This document shows, piece after piece, positions 54,406-64,000 of a stretch of 64,000 nt of DNA. Each line of letters begins with the position of its first letter. The first letter of the stretch is position 1. Source of the DNA: Pleurostoma richardsiae (taxonomy: Eukaryota; Ascomycota; Sordariomycetes; Calosphaeriales; Pleurostomataceae); assembly GCA_030052745.1 (NCBI GenBank), contig JANBVO010000033.1, positions 186,001 through 250,000 of the forward strand, in the 5' to 3' direction. The notes under the pieces were generated by a model. The model searched no databases. It saw only the letters and a list, made by a program, of their open reading frames with translations, and was not told the DNA's origin. The position numbers and the translations under genes are program-made.

Positions 54406-55485
54406 ATGTCGTACTGTCAGGGATTTGGCGACGAGTGCTTGCCGGAAACCCAGAAGGCCAGTTGTCAATTTGAAGACTCTCAATCCTCGGCCATCCGGAG
54501 GGTAGTCGACCAAATCAGAGAAATCAAAGACGGCAAAAACGAGAGCGAAGAGCTCTTAATCAGCATCAAGCTCTCCGGCTCCGAATATCGACAATTGCTT
54601 GAGTATATAGAAAAGTCCAAAGACGAATCACTGCGAGGATTTTTCAATGACACACTTCGGTAAGCGGATTCGATGGTCCAACATATGGTGAGTCCTGTCT
54701 GACATGTCAGGTACGACTACACGCGTTCTAAGAAGGCCTTTGTCATTCGAATGTCTTCCTATATTCACGATATTGTAGCCGAAAATATAGGGGTATCCAT
54801 AGGAGCCTGGTTACAAGACATTGGGAAGAGTTCTGACGAGAATGCTGCTCAAATCGCCAAGCAAGTGGTCCCTGCAGGAAGCTCTACTATCGAATTCCGA
54901 TTGGCAAAGGGCAAACCGGATCAAAAGTCAGCGGATAAGATTTTTCAGCACACAAGCTGCAACTACCCCAGCCTGGTCATAGAGATGGCAAGGTCCCAGA
55001 GTGAGAAAGAACTGGTAGAACGTGCCGAGTCTTTCATAATACGATCCAAAGGTCAGATTCGCACTGTTGTTGGGATAAATCTGCACAGACTCTGCCTGGC
55101 AGAGTGGGATAATGACGTGGCCGAGGCACCTGCCCTCTTTTCAGTGTGGAAGGCCGACTTTGATTCCAAGGGAAAAGTGACTTGCCGACCAGTGGTCGTA
55201 AATCAGGTATTCTCCATGACCCCCTCTTCTCTTGACAAAATTCTGATGACATGGAAGGCCTTCCGAGACGAAGAAGGGAAGGCTGTTCTAGGTGAAGATG
55301 GAGAGCCGATAGTCCTACAGCTCTCATTGAAAGAGGATTTCATCTGCAGGAAGGTCGCGGACTCGATCACAGATTCCGATTGTCCGGCGCCTTTGAAACT
55401 GTCATCGAAAAAACTCTGCGAGTATTATGACTTAGCGGTAGCTCTGTACCGTAGACGACAAATGGCGTGGAGTTTAGATTCATGA
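54406..55485 (+). CDS. PD-(D/E)XK-like nuclease-family protein (paralogue 3)
   Basis: Exons 54406-54659, 54711-55206 and 55258-55485 (two 51-base introns) encode about 325 residues. The second intron is in frame and stop-free, but its position after VNQ matches the proven-looking introns of the two paralogues, so it is probably real. Landmarks are YDYTRSKKAFVIRM, a KSADKIF segment (candidate Asp), YPSLVIEMARSQS with the candidate Glu, and QIRTVVGINLH. These match the PD-(D/E)XK-like pattern in the genes at 29238 and 32259. The C-terminal LQLSLKEDFIC motif follows. The frame stops at 55485, while acidic coding-like sequence continues in another frame to 55605. Confidence 0.75.
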
Positions 55486-55605
55486 GGCAAAATCGGAAAA
55501 CAATAATTCGGAAGATGATATGCCAGAAAACAGTCCTTCTGAACCTGACAAGGCAGAAGCGAAGAGCTCTCAAACCACTTTCGCGCTCTCCTCTCTCTGC
55601 GACTA
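55486..55605 (+). pseudogene. Out-of-frame C-terminal tail of paralogue 3
   Basis: Directly after the stop, another frame reads HEAKSENNNSEDDMPENSPS and continues acidic and Ser-rich to a stop at 55605. Removing one T at about 55480 would join WSLD to HEAKSEN. This suggests a recent one-base shift trimming ~40 residues of disordered tail. Confidence 0.5.
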
Positions 55606-55818
55606 GGTGAGTATAAAGCCAGACACAGCAGCATCCCTGCCGGTCAGACCAGACCTCAGAGCAGCTCCGCGCACATTGCATCGCTTCAGGCGTCTGCCTC
55701 CGGAACTTCGCCACAAGATATGGATCGGATACCTCCTCATCAGACCGACGGCGCACTTCTTCAACGTCGTCGAGGGGTGGTAAGCCCGACGTGAGGGAGA
55801 AACCCAGCACCTACCATC

Positions 55819-56270
55819 TTGAGCGAGAAGTTTATCAGACGTCTTGAAGAGCATGTCATCTGGTCCTTCCAGGCGCGATACGCCGAGATGATGGTCTCAT
55901 GGATGCCGACCACCATGATAGAGTCGTCTGCGAGCTCCGAGAGTGAGGCGCCGGCGCTTCCCATGGACATTGATTTCCTAGAGCAACTCCGTTGCGAGAC
56001 CTTCGGTCGCGCGTTACTCCTCAGGCACCGTACGGACAGCACCAGCGTCTACACTTGGGGGCGGATGGGAGAGCACAACCTCGTTATTGCCCCTCTCGCC
56101 GCCGGCGTCTACGGGACCACCTCGGCCGTCACCACCGCCTCACCCGTCCTCGCCTCTGTGCCTCCTGTGAGAGTCGGCCTTCTTGTCGGCATTGGAGGCA
56201 GCATCGCCCGGCCCCCATGAAAATCACGATATCCGTCTCGGCGACATAGTTTGAGCCAGTTAAATGGAAC
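55819..56270 (+). pseudogene. Nucleoside-phosphorylase-domain (fungal NLR-type) relic
   Basis: The frame reads VYTWGRMGEHNLVIAPLAAG, VYGTTSAVTTA and VRVGLLVGIGGSIA, a clear match to the start of the purine/uridine phosphorylase domain found at the N-terminus of many fungal NLR-like proteins (LGRIGEHNVVIA ... GLMVGIGG). At a CCCCC run at about 56213 the frame is lost; another frame continues HENHDIRLGDIV and then stops. There is no ATG at the front, and the rest of the domain and any NB-ARC, ankyrin or TPR parts are absent. Confidence 0.75.
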
Positions 56271-56553
56271 CATCAGTGACGTCTACTAGTATGACATGCT
56301 ATAGGCCAAGTCCCGCGACATATGTGAACGCAAGGGCTTCCTTGCTGCCCCTCCCACCGTCCTCCTCAAAGCCCTTTCCAGCATTCAGCCGATCGTGAGC
56401 TGAAGGAGTCTAAATTGCTGAACGCCGCTCGAAGGAGGGTTATGATTTCGTATTCATTCCGCCAATTGCCAACCGTAGGTCGGTAGAGTAGGGTTGGAGT
56501 GGCCGGGCCCGACAGCGTCGGGGTCGGCGAGGCTCGGCGACATCCTCCCGGGC

Positions 56554-57834
56554 CTAGCAGCTGGCGACAGTGTCGATCGCGTGCTGCTCTAGAGAGGCGT
56601 CGCAAGCTTCCTTCAGCAGCTGCAACGCTTGACGTCGACGGGGAGGCGTATCTTCTTTCTCGAGACCCTGTAGGGCATTGCGAATCTCGTCCCTCGCTGG
56701 CGTTACTGAAGCGCCCTGATTGATGAGCGCTGCGGCAAATAAGAAGAAACAATGCTTCACAGCAAATAGCAAAGGCATCACCGCCGGGATATCCTCATCT
56801 TCCGCTTCACCATCACCATCACTACCCGTGACGGTCTCATTTTCGTCTTCGGGGCTGCTCGGGACCGTTTCTCGTTCGATGCCTAGATCACGCGGGACGC
56901 CTTCCAGCAGGGCCCCTAAACCGATGAGTCGACTGATGAGGACGTCACGAGTCAGCTCTGATGGCGGCATGGCTGTCGAATCATCCGCGCCATCGGCAGT
57001 TTCCGGTATGGCTACGCAGGCATAGGAAAGGGCAGTTAAACCATGGTAGTCAGGCGTGTCTCGAAGGCGTTGCTTCGACTCATGGAGCCAGTCATGAAGC
57101 CGGTCAAGGAGTGTTGTGCAGCGAGCCCCGTTTGCTGCCAGGACATGGAACGCAGTCGCACCAAAAGTGTTGACGAAGTAGTGGTGGTCTTGCCTCGGCC
57201 ACCGTTGGAAAAACATGAGCGCTATGCTTTCATGACCGTGGGCAATTGCGAGATGTAGCGGAGTCGCTGGAGGATAATCGCTCGGGAACTCAAGCCCTAA
57301 CTGGGACCGTAGAAGCTGTAGGTGGCGGGATGGACACAGGCATACATCACCGGATGGAATGCAGGTGATGGGGGGCGCATGCTTCAGATTCTCCAAGAGC
57401 CAATCAAGAACGTCCTTTTGCCCGTGTTGTGCTGCGAAGTGAACAACGCCGCAGTAGGCAGCCCGGTGTGTCGCGCGATGATCTTGACAAGACACTGCCT
57501 CGGGGAGCAGGAACTTCGCGTCAAGGAGTCGAGGGATCGCGCCATAGCGACTATCGAAAAGGTTCTTGTACGCTTGCAGTGTAGAGAGATGCCCACGCTC
57601 GGTAGCCCAGAGAACCACGGGAATAGGCCGCCGGCGACGGCGCCGCATCAAGAAGGAATCCAACGGTGATTTTATCAGGTCGAGTGCGTCGCTGTCGACG
57701 GCGGCTTTGTAGAGACGTTGCTGAGCCCACGGTCTGACGGCTCGCGAAACGACGCAGAACCTGGCCAGGGTAGAAACGCCGCAGTGAGCGACAATTTCGG
57801 CGATCACCTCGTTGGGAAGATCTCGAAAAGCCAT
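56554..57834 (-). CDS. F-box and ankyrin-repeat protein
   Basis: This intronless protein has 426 residues from the ATG at 57834 (MAFRDLPNEVIAEIVAHCG); the frame opens slightly earlier only through a GTG. Residues ~2-45 are an F-box (DLPNEVIAEIVAHC ... LARFCVVSR), which would dock to Skp1 in an SCF ubiquitin ligase. Ankyrin-like units follow (GVVHFAAQHGQKDVLDWLLE; TPLHLAIAHGHESIALMFF; TAFHVLAANGARCTTLLDRL), likely for substrate binding. The C-terminal third is acidic with additional weak repeats (LLFAVKHCFFLFAAALINQG). F-box/ankyrin proteins are a common expanded class in fungi. Confidence 0.85.
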   Translation of the reverse strand: MAFRDLPNEVIAEIVAHCGVSTLARFCVVSRAVRPWAQQRLYKAAVDSDALDLIKSPLDSFLMRRRRRRPIPVVLWATERGHLSTLQAYKNLFDSRYGAIPRLLDAKFLLPEAVSCQDHRATHRAAYCGVVHFAAQHGQKDVLDWLLENLKHAPPITCIPSGDVCLCPSRHLQLLRSQLGLEFPSDYPPATPLHLAIAHGHESIALMFFQRWPRQDHHYFVNTFGATAFHVLAANGARCTTLLDRLHDWLHESKQRLRDTPDYHGLTALSYACVAIPETADGADDSTAMPPSELTRDVLISRLIGLGALLEGVPRDLGIERETVPSSPEDENETVTGSDGDGEAEDEDIPAVMPLLFAVKHCFFLFAAALINQGASVTPARDEIRNALQGLEKEDTPPRRRQALQLLKEACDASLEQHAIDTVASC

Positions 57835-59294
57835 GGAGACAAGATTGAAGTTGTGTATCACGGATAAGTGAGTTGATGACTGCTCTGTATGTAATACCGT
57901 AGGGTTATCCGGCGTGTGGTCAGAAGTAGGCGGTCTCGCGAAGGAGAGTGCGTGAGGTATGACCTCGCGTGCGTGCAGATGCGTCGCTCGTTTGCCAGTC
58001 GTTGGAGTTGCGAGTCCGAATCTCTATTTACGTTGCCCTAGCGCCCGCGCGCTCGTGAGGAGCCGTTGGTGCGCCCGGGACCATGCTCAGTCACTGTGCA
58101 CTCGTCGACTGCCATGTACTTCAATCTCCTCTGGCAGTGTCACTCTTGCTATGCAGCAGCGTACAGTACCACGCGTAGAAGCCACCTATACATGGCATAC
58201 CAATTTGCCGGGCGGTAGAGTGTTTCCCTCGTCACTGCTGCAGCGCGTGGGGGGTGGTCTCTCCAACAGAGTTCTCGATGCAGATGATTGGATCTCAAGC
58301 ACTGACTACCACAAAGGTGGCACGGTGCCAAGTGGCGACGATATCTCGACACGCTCTCCTGGGCAACAGATTGTTCCATCTCCGGAGGGTGGAAGCTGTT
58401 CGAACTATTGCTGCTCAATTGCATGTACTGTAGGATCGAGTGTACACGGTAGACATGCTACATTGGAGAGAACAAAGGGAACGATTCGCGAATCGGCCCC
58501 TGCGGTGTCATGTCGCAGCCTGGAATAACAGTGCCGTCTCCTACCTGCGACCCTTGTGGAACACGCACTGTGTTGTCAGGCAGAAATCAGCAGGCACGAA
58601 GGAGCCTTGCAAGAGCCTGTCCCGCTTTCTGACTAGGCCATAGAAACCTGATTGATCGGTTATCGCGGGCCTCGGTGGCAGGCGACAGCACCCTTCACGC
58701 GATGAAAAGCCGCAAGACCCCATTTCCTCAGACGACTTCGCAGGACAGTCCCTTCAGTCCCTTAAGGCTGCTAATCCAGAGCGCTCTTTCCTCCAGCTCG
58801 AGCATGCCGAAGCGACGTGCGGTTCCGCGAGCGAGCCGGACCCAGCGCGGTGCATCTGTACTTGGACCTTGGACCATCGCCGGGCTAGTCGAATGGGTGA
58901 CGGCCAGCCGGCCTTCCGCACGTAGTTGGCTGTCTCGAGCCATCGAATGACCGGGTCTGGGCGGAAGTCGCAGATCGGTTATGGATCCCTGTTACGAGAT
59001 GGTGTCCTGCTAGCGGTATGGGGAGGTGCAGGCTGTGATGGAGGGAGCGGTGTGGATAGGAAAATGCCGCCGGTCTGGGCACATTTGCTCATTTGGCGCG
59101 TGGTCAGAGTAGAGTACAAACGAAGAATTCGGCTTGCTTGAAGACAGCTCTAGCAAGAGCCCGGACGGAGTAGATCCGACCAGCCTCGGGACCTGCTGCA
59201 CTCGATTCACGATAAAGAACGCCGCCAATGTGTAGTAGACAGTCGAAAAGATCTCATGTCATTTAATAGGACCTGATGGGCATGCCAGAGAAGA
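57835..59294. other. Gene-free stretch
   Basis: Intergenic sequence between two minus-strand genes. Open frames (e.g. 57959-58528, 58675-58950) have no protein-like features. Confidence 0.5.
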
Positions 59295-60850
59295 TCAGGG
59301 CTTTCTTCCCCAGACAAAATAGACAGGAAAGTAGAGATGTATGGAGGAATCCTTCAGCTCGCTCTTCACCTTGGCAATGAAGACCTGTGTTTCGACTTCA
59401 GTCCAGCTAAGCACCCGTGTGAAGATTCCCGGGGTGTACGAGTCCACTGCCTGGAGCTCCTGGTGATGCTGGACCCCGCCGATCTCCCTGAGTTTCCGAT
59501 CCTTAGGCCAAGGCCCGATTGGTATCTTCACTCCCTCTTAGCGCCTGGATAGCCTGCGTCCAGGGGCTGCTTACCTTGAGGACCTCTTCCTCGATATCCA
59601 CGAAGCCAGCAGCCCGTAGCTTCTCCTTCCATAGGGGAGCGTTGTCTATTGGTTTGCCGAATTTGGCCATGCCCTCGCATAGGGTCTTCATCCAGCGCTG
59701 CGCATGCGTGGCCTTCTCCGCAGTGCCGTCATCGGAAACGAACCGTGTGTAAACAGCCTGCAGCTCAATGTATCCGCCAGGAGCCAAGTGATCGAACGCT
59801 CGTTGAAACAGCTGCTCCTCGTTGGCGATACACCCACCCAGTTCCCGGGCGTGTATAAAGTCGAACGGTCTCCGGTACACCCATTCCGATTCAAAATCAT
59901 CGACTTCGAATACGCAGTTTGGCGGCGTCCTGCATATACCTTGTCAGCGTCCAGCACAGCGAGAACGGGGCGACTCTGACCATTTCGGCTGGATGGGACT
60001 CAGATCAGTCCCTATGACTTCTGCGGAGGGATGCTCGCTAATCCAGTATCAGAGCGAGGCCAATATGTCGAGGCCAATATGTCGAGGCAACAGCTGCAGA
60101 CGTACTCGGCAAAGTCCATGGCCCAGATCCCAGTCCCGGTGCCGAGGTCAAGCACGCGCTGGGGGTTGTCGCCAATCGGAGCAAGATACAGCCTGCCTCC
60201 GAGAACCAGGCGATATATGTGATGGACCAGGTCCATCCGATCCTGTTCTTCCTCGTCATTTGGCTGTGATTCCGTCAGCTGCGTGACACGCCATCACGGC
60301 TATCACTCAGTGCGTACCACTAGATAGGCCCCCTCGTGAAATGCATGATATCGGCGTCCGTTCTGCAGCGGCGTCAGCACCAGCAGCACATGATCGCTTT
60401 AAAACTGACCTTGTATCTGACCAAATGCAGCACAGCCCGTCAGGAAGATGTCCACGTCCAGTTGGTTGGAGCCTTACCTGTAGTTGACAATGCTCGATCG
60501 GAGAGACGTCACGTAGCTGGTAGATCTAGAGAAGCCGATCAGAGGAGGTCAACAGTATTGTGCGGTCAAGACGCACACATCACCGTAGCTGGAATCGCCA
60601 TCACGCAAAGCCTCCTGTGCGCAGTATGTCAACGTTCCCTCCCCAGCACTGGTCAGTCTTGGGTAGTTACATCGGGCTGCAGAGGATTCTGGGCCAGTAC
60701 ATCCTGCAGTGGCGCTGGAGTCGGATGGCCCGGACTCTGCTCTCGAGTCGCGTCGTCAGCGGTTTCTTCCGCCATGTCCTGCAGAGGGCTCTGGACAGTG
60801 GAGTGCGAGGAAGCAAGAACAGATGCTAGCAGTCGGGCAACTCCGTCCAT
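59295..60850 (-). CDS. LaeA-like SAM-dependent methyltransferase, nine exons
   Basis: Exons at 60850-60671, 60614-60577, 60525-60478, 60416-60410, 60362-60318, 60278-60106, 60037-59981, 59929-59575 and 59525-59295 give 377 residues with every junction in frame. Exon 4 is a 7-base microexon supplying YK in NYRYKNGRRYHAF. The SAM-binding motif LDLGTGTGIW is at ~148-158, followed by GTDLSPIQPKW, PPNCVFEVDDFESEW, FDFIHARELGG, LAPGGYIELQ and the C-terminal YFVWGRKP, all typical of the LaeA/UMTA family that influences secondary metabolism and development in fungi. The gene appears fully intact; all nine exons use GT-AG borders. The start may be the Met at ~26 (MAEETADDATR) instead. The splice model should be confirmed by RNA. 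Confidence 0.85.
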
Positions 60851-62041
60851 TTATTCTCACCACCTCGGCCGCATTCCGCACTTACCCCACTTCAACGAGC
60901 CCCCTTGGCCAACAGGAACGAAAGCCGGGCGGAAGCTTTTTTGCGTGATATCGGAGCTATTCCGCTCGTGGCTAGTCACCGCAAGCCACGCCACGTATCT
61001 TTACCAGCAGGGGTACTTCCACACTAACACAACGCGCATGTTTCTCACGGTAGCTGTTAGTAGACAAGTACCAACATTTGGAGTGTGGGCTTAGAGTTAT
61101 TCCGCTGTGAGCATTGCACGCATAGGTAGAGCAGATCATTCCGGATCTGCAGCAGCGCCGTGAGGCGTCATATTTCCTGGATGTCCTCAGACACTTCAAG
61201 CGTTTGTCGGTCGACGTGGACCTCGTTGATGAAGCCGTTACCCGTGCACGCCCCACTTGATGTGCGTCGGGGTTCGCAGCTAAACCACGGAGTTATCGAG
61301 TCGACTCGTGTCTTTTGATTACATCCACCGCGTCTTCTGATTTCATCAACCTCGCGTCTCCTGATTCAGATAGCGGCGAGCATTCGATTGGTGCACGTAC
61401 TGCAGGCTGCAGTAGACTGGGCGCGTGGCCGGTGGGTGGACAAATCAATGATGAGGCAAACATGCACGCCACGCCTGTGCCTCCAGGACAATCGTGCAAT
61501 CAGCGTCAAGAACTGTTTTCACAGTGGCTGCCGGTCGTCATCCTTGAGCCCGGCCCCGGAACGCAGCATGCGAGAACGAGTCTTGCGGTTCTATTTCGCA
61601 GCGTTGTACCACGGCTTCAGTGCGAGGCCGCTTCTTCTAAGGATTCACGGCCTGCTTGAGAGGCGCAGGCACCGCTCCATCGTAGACAGCTAACAAATGC
61701 CAGTGCCTAGTGGTGTGGGGTATAGTGATGGCGGATAACTATCCGAGCTTTGCGGGTCGGTGGATCTTAGCTCGCTTCTGTGCCGTCCATTGTGCGGGCC
61801 TCCTTCCCTGAAGAGAATAGTAACAAGGAATAACGCGGGCGGACATGATGCGTCCTGAGGGTGGTGTTATTTCCCTACCCGACTGGGCTTTACACGGTTT
61901 GCGAGACACGGTGAACCATATCGCCACATTAAATTTGAGTGAGTGGAATTCCAAAGCTCAGAGCATTCACGACCGAAGAAAAAAAGAAAAGAAAACGCGC
62001 TCTCCAGATCCACACAATTGTACAGTAGAACAAACCCCAAT
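60851..62041. other. Gene-free stretch
   Basis: No supported gene. Short frames at 61315-61693 lack family signals. No repeat was identified. Confidence 0.45.
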
Positions 62042-62704
62042 TCACAGCGAGGTATCCCGTGTCTCACCGGGGGTTGTCAGGCAGTCGCTCTTCTCAATCC
62101 AGACTATATCATCGCCCTCTTCTTCAACACCGGTGGAGGCTTTGTAAGCATCCAGTCTTGATTCGCATTCCCGCACAACAGCCAAACTCTGCTTGATATC
62201 TTCACGGGCAGCTTTCAGTTGGCTGATTTCTTTGGAGACTGTATTCTCTTCGCCCTCTTCTTCAACGGGGATAGAGTTTCTGTAAGCATCCAGTTTTGAT
62301 TCGCATTTACGAACAAAAGCCAAATTCCTCTTGATACCGTCACGTGCCGCTTTCAGTTGGCTGATGTCTCTGAGCAGACTCTCCTGAGGTCCCTGGGGAG
62401 ATTGCTGGGCATCAATTTGTGTTAATCTTCTCTCGCATGCCCTTCTTGTTAATTGTGTTGCAACAAGTGCTCGCTGTGCTTCCTGATTCGAAGGTGCATT
62501 GACCAAGCTAGTGTGATAATTATCAGCCCTTCGCCCTCGGGAAAATTTGTGACGGACGTACAAGTCGGTGAAGACCTGCGCCATGTTGCGCAAGGCCATT
62601 GTGACCTTGGCATCGTAGTTGTTTGTTTCGCGCTCTTCGATCGCGTCATTGATACGCTTAAGTAGAGTGCTCGCAGTCGTCGGCTCCGCCATGATCAGTG
62701 TCAT
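62042..62704 (-). CDS. Coiled-coil protein with an internal tandem duplication
   Basis: This intronless protein of about 220 residues may start at 62704 or at the ATG at 62692 (MAEPTTASTLLKR). The second half contains two copies of a ~42-residue unit: ISQLKAARDGIKRNLAFVRK plus CESKLDAY, and ISQLKAAREDIKQSLAVVRE plus CESRLDAY, each followed by an acidic EEEGE tail. The DNA is also duplicated (~126 bases at 62105-62230 and 62250-62375). Both units are amphipathic helices. Its upstream region contains one arm of a ~180-base inverted repeat whose other arm lies upstream of the divergent gene at 63558, suggesting shared regulation or common origin of the two promoters. The family is unrecognised. 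Confidence 0.65.
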   Translation of the reverse strand: MTLIMAEPTTASTLLKRINDAIEERETNNYDAKVTMALRNMAQVFTDLYVRHKFSRGRRADNYHTSLVNAPSNQEAQRALVATQLTRRACERRLTQIDAQQSPQGPQESLLRDISQLKAARDGIKRNLAFVRKCESKLDAYRNSIPVEEEGEENTVSKEISQLKAAREDIKQSLAVVRECESRLDAYKASTGVEEEGDDIVWIEKSDCLTTPGETRDTSL

Positions 62705-62860
62705 TATGATGCTTCGCCGTGAGACGAGGGGAGGAAGTTGGAAAAATGCAATTTTTGAGGGGTGCGGGGTTGATATCTTCTCGGCAAAGCGGGTTCAGGT
62801 GGCCCGTGCTTCAAATTACAATACTGAGGGACAAGTCAGGCTGCTGCTCACGCCATCAAC

Positions 62861-63036
62861 TTGGAGTGAGGAAAGAGATGAGTATTCTATCCGAGAAGTT
62901 GAAATGAGGACAATCGCGCATTTTATGTCATGACGCAGGCTGCTAATCACCGTCTTGCGGCCCAAATGTGACCAAGGCGCATGTGGTTTCAGCCTTGGAC
63001 ACGGAGAACCAGATATTTAGGCGCCGACGTCGTTGG
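62861..63036 (+). repeat. Inverted repeat, left arm
   Basis: Highly similar in reverse complement to 63358-63545. Shared blocks include ATGAGTATTCTATCCGAGAA, GCATTTTATGTCATGACGCA, GCTGCTAATCACCGTCTTGC and TTAGGCGCCGACGT. Confidence 0.9.
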
Positions 63037-63357
63037 GTGCGTCCAGTTCGCACGCCACTTCCCCGCAGCGCGTAACGAGTGGATGAGCCTAATGACCTTT
63101 TCCCACGCGGTAGTGGACGGCTCGTTAGAGCAGCCGCCGACTAAGAAGATTCCATTGACAAGGCAGTATCGCAGCCATTAGAACTATTCCCCGACATTGG
63201 ACGATACTGTGCAGTATATTTACTTTGGCACACAAGTCGACCGGAGGAGTCTAAAGTTCCAACCGCAGGCATGGTTGATCCTCTATAGGCAATATCGCAG
63301 ACAGCCGCCGATGCCCAGCAGTGTGGGGTTATTGACCTTGAGGCGTGCCAATGAATT

Positions 63358-63545
63358 ACGTACCTTAGCGCCGCCAATCACGTCGGCGCCTAAGTGTGTG
63401 GTTCTCCGTATCCGAGGCTGAAACCAAATGCGCCTTGGTCACATTTGGGCCGCAAGACGGTGATTAGCAGCCTGCGTCATGACATAAAATGCGCAATTGC
63501 CCTCATTTCAACTTCTCGGATAGAATACTCATCTCCTGTTACTCC
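63358..63545 (-). repeat. Inverted repeat, right arm
   Basis: Reverse complement of the left arm with ~90% or better visual identity. The spacer between the arms is ~320 bases. The outer ends lie just before the starts of the divergent genes at 62704 (-) and 63558 (+). Confidence 0.9.
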
Positions 63546-63557
63546 AATCCTCGCCAC

Positions 63558-64000
63558 ATGAAAATGGACTGTTCGCGCCTCCAAAAAGGGCTTTACATCC
63601 ATTTAACTCGCCCTGGACAGTCTGGAGAATCCCTTGGGGAACTCGTGTCAGCATGTAAAAATGCTCTCGACCGACTCGACTGGACTTCGATGGGCTCACG
63701 GTTGAAAGATGCGATCATCGGGTACAATGATGCCTGCGCAAAGCATTTGCTTCAGGAGGCAGACTTCGAGAGGTTTATGCACTACTCCAGAGCCGTGACT
63801 TACTACGCACTCCTTTGGACGTAAGTTGCTAGTAGGAGATATTGAGGCAACGCTAATATATTCTATAGGCGCGATGAGATCCCCGGGGGAGACTTGTTGA
63901 AGAATGGGAAAGCTTCTTTGAAGACCCTAGAACCGCTGATTGGCCCCGATTTGCAGAAGCAGCAGACCGGTGTTGCTAGTCTACGTGAGCTTTACTCTCA
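63558..64000 (+). CDS. Hypothetical protein, partial (runs off the window)
   Basis: Exon 63558-63820 (MKMDCSRLQKGLYIHLTRPG) splices over a 48-base intron (GTAAGT ... CTAAT ... TATAG) to an exon open to the end of the window. About 131 residues are visible, mostly helical (LVSACKNALDRLDW; YNDACAKHLLQEADFERFM), with no motif that I recognise. Its promoter lies in the right arm of the inverted repeat. The C-terminus and domain content are outside the window. Confidence 0.6.

Noticed and set aside
58675-58950. Possible small gene on either strand
   Set aside because: Both strands give low-complexity Ser/Arg/Pro text with no family similarity and no splice context.
1-64000. CRISPR array, bacterial operons, rRNA or tRNA genes
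   Set aside because: Introns, spacing and protein families are fungal. The 18-bp array is head-to-tail without unique spacers, so it is not a CRISPR. No rRNA was recognised, and tRNAs could not be judged reliably by eye.

Overview
The window looks like an accessory, probably repeat-rich or subtelomeric-type, stretch of a filamentous ascomycete (Pezizomycotina, plausibly Eurotiomycetes). The reasons are GT-AG introns of about 40-70 bases with CTGAC/CTAAC-type branch sites, a mix of intact genes and decaying copies, and protein families typical of expanded fungal accessory gene sets (FTA2-like kinases, PD-(D/E)XK nuclease-like families, LaeA-like methyltransferases, F-box/ankyrin proteins, nucleoside-phosphorylase fragments). 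There are no bacterial-style operons. Exon boundaries were assigned by eye from splice signals and frame continuity.

Layout. 0.5-6.2 kb: relics of an ankyrin gene and a kinase gene, then an FHA-like protein kinase (-) facing away from a large basic, Trp-rich repeat protein (+). 6.2-13.2 kb: repeats, a 385-aa orphan, a decayed second copy of the basic-protein tail, and a coiled-coil gene. 14.4-16.4 kb: a small coiled-coil gene followed by a striking 18-bp palindromic minisatellite. 17-20.6 kb: three orphan, probably nuclear, proteins. 21.3-27 kb: a second divergent pair, a basic Trp-rich protein (-) and an FHA-kinase with a KilA-N/APSES-like tail (+). 27-39 kb: two PD-(D/E)XK-like family genes, several broken copies of the same family, a frameshifted second nuclease-like family and an FTA2-like kinase, embedded in duplicated blocks. 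39-43 kb: a methyltransferase-like gene with an eroded SAM site, and a casein kinase I gene. 44.8-63.9 kb: a 2OG-Fe(II) oxygenase with a one-base frameshift, a BTB protein, an LRR-like protein, a third PD-(D/E)XK-like gene, a nucleoside-phosphorylase relic, an F-box/ankyrin protein, a 9-exon LaeA-like methyltransferase with a 7-nt microexon, a repeat coiled-coil protein, and a partial gene running off the end.

Three themes tie the window together. First, a divergent module of FHA-kinase plus Trp/Lys/Arg-rich partner occurs twice, with a relic of a third partner. Second, a PD-(D/E)XK-like paralogue family with conserved intron positions is scattered with fragments. Third, a dispersed repeat carrying a ~40-bp near-palindrome (seven copies) lies next to several of these genes, including directly upstream of two of the three PD-(D/E)XK-like genes. 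Functions of the modules are inference; no experimental role is claimed.
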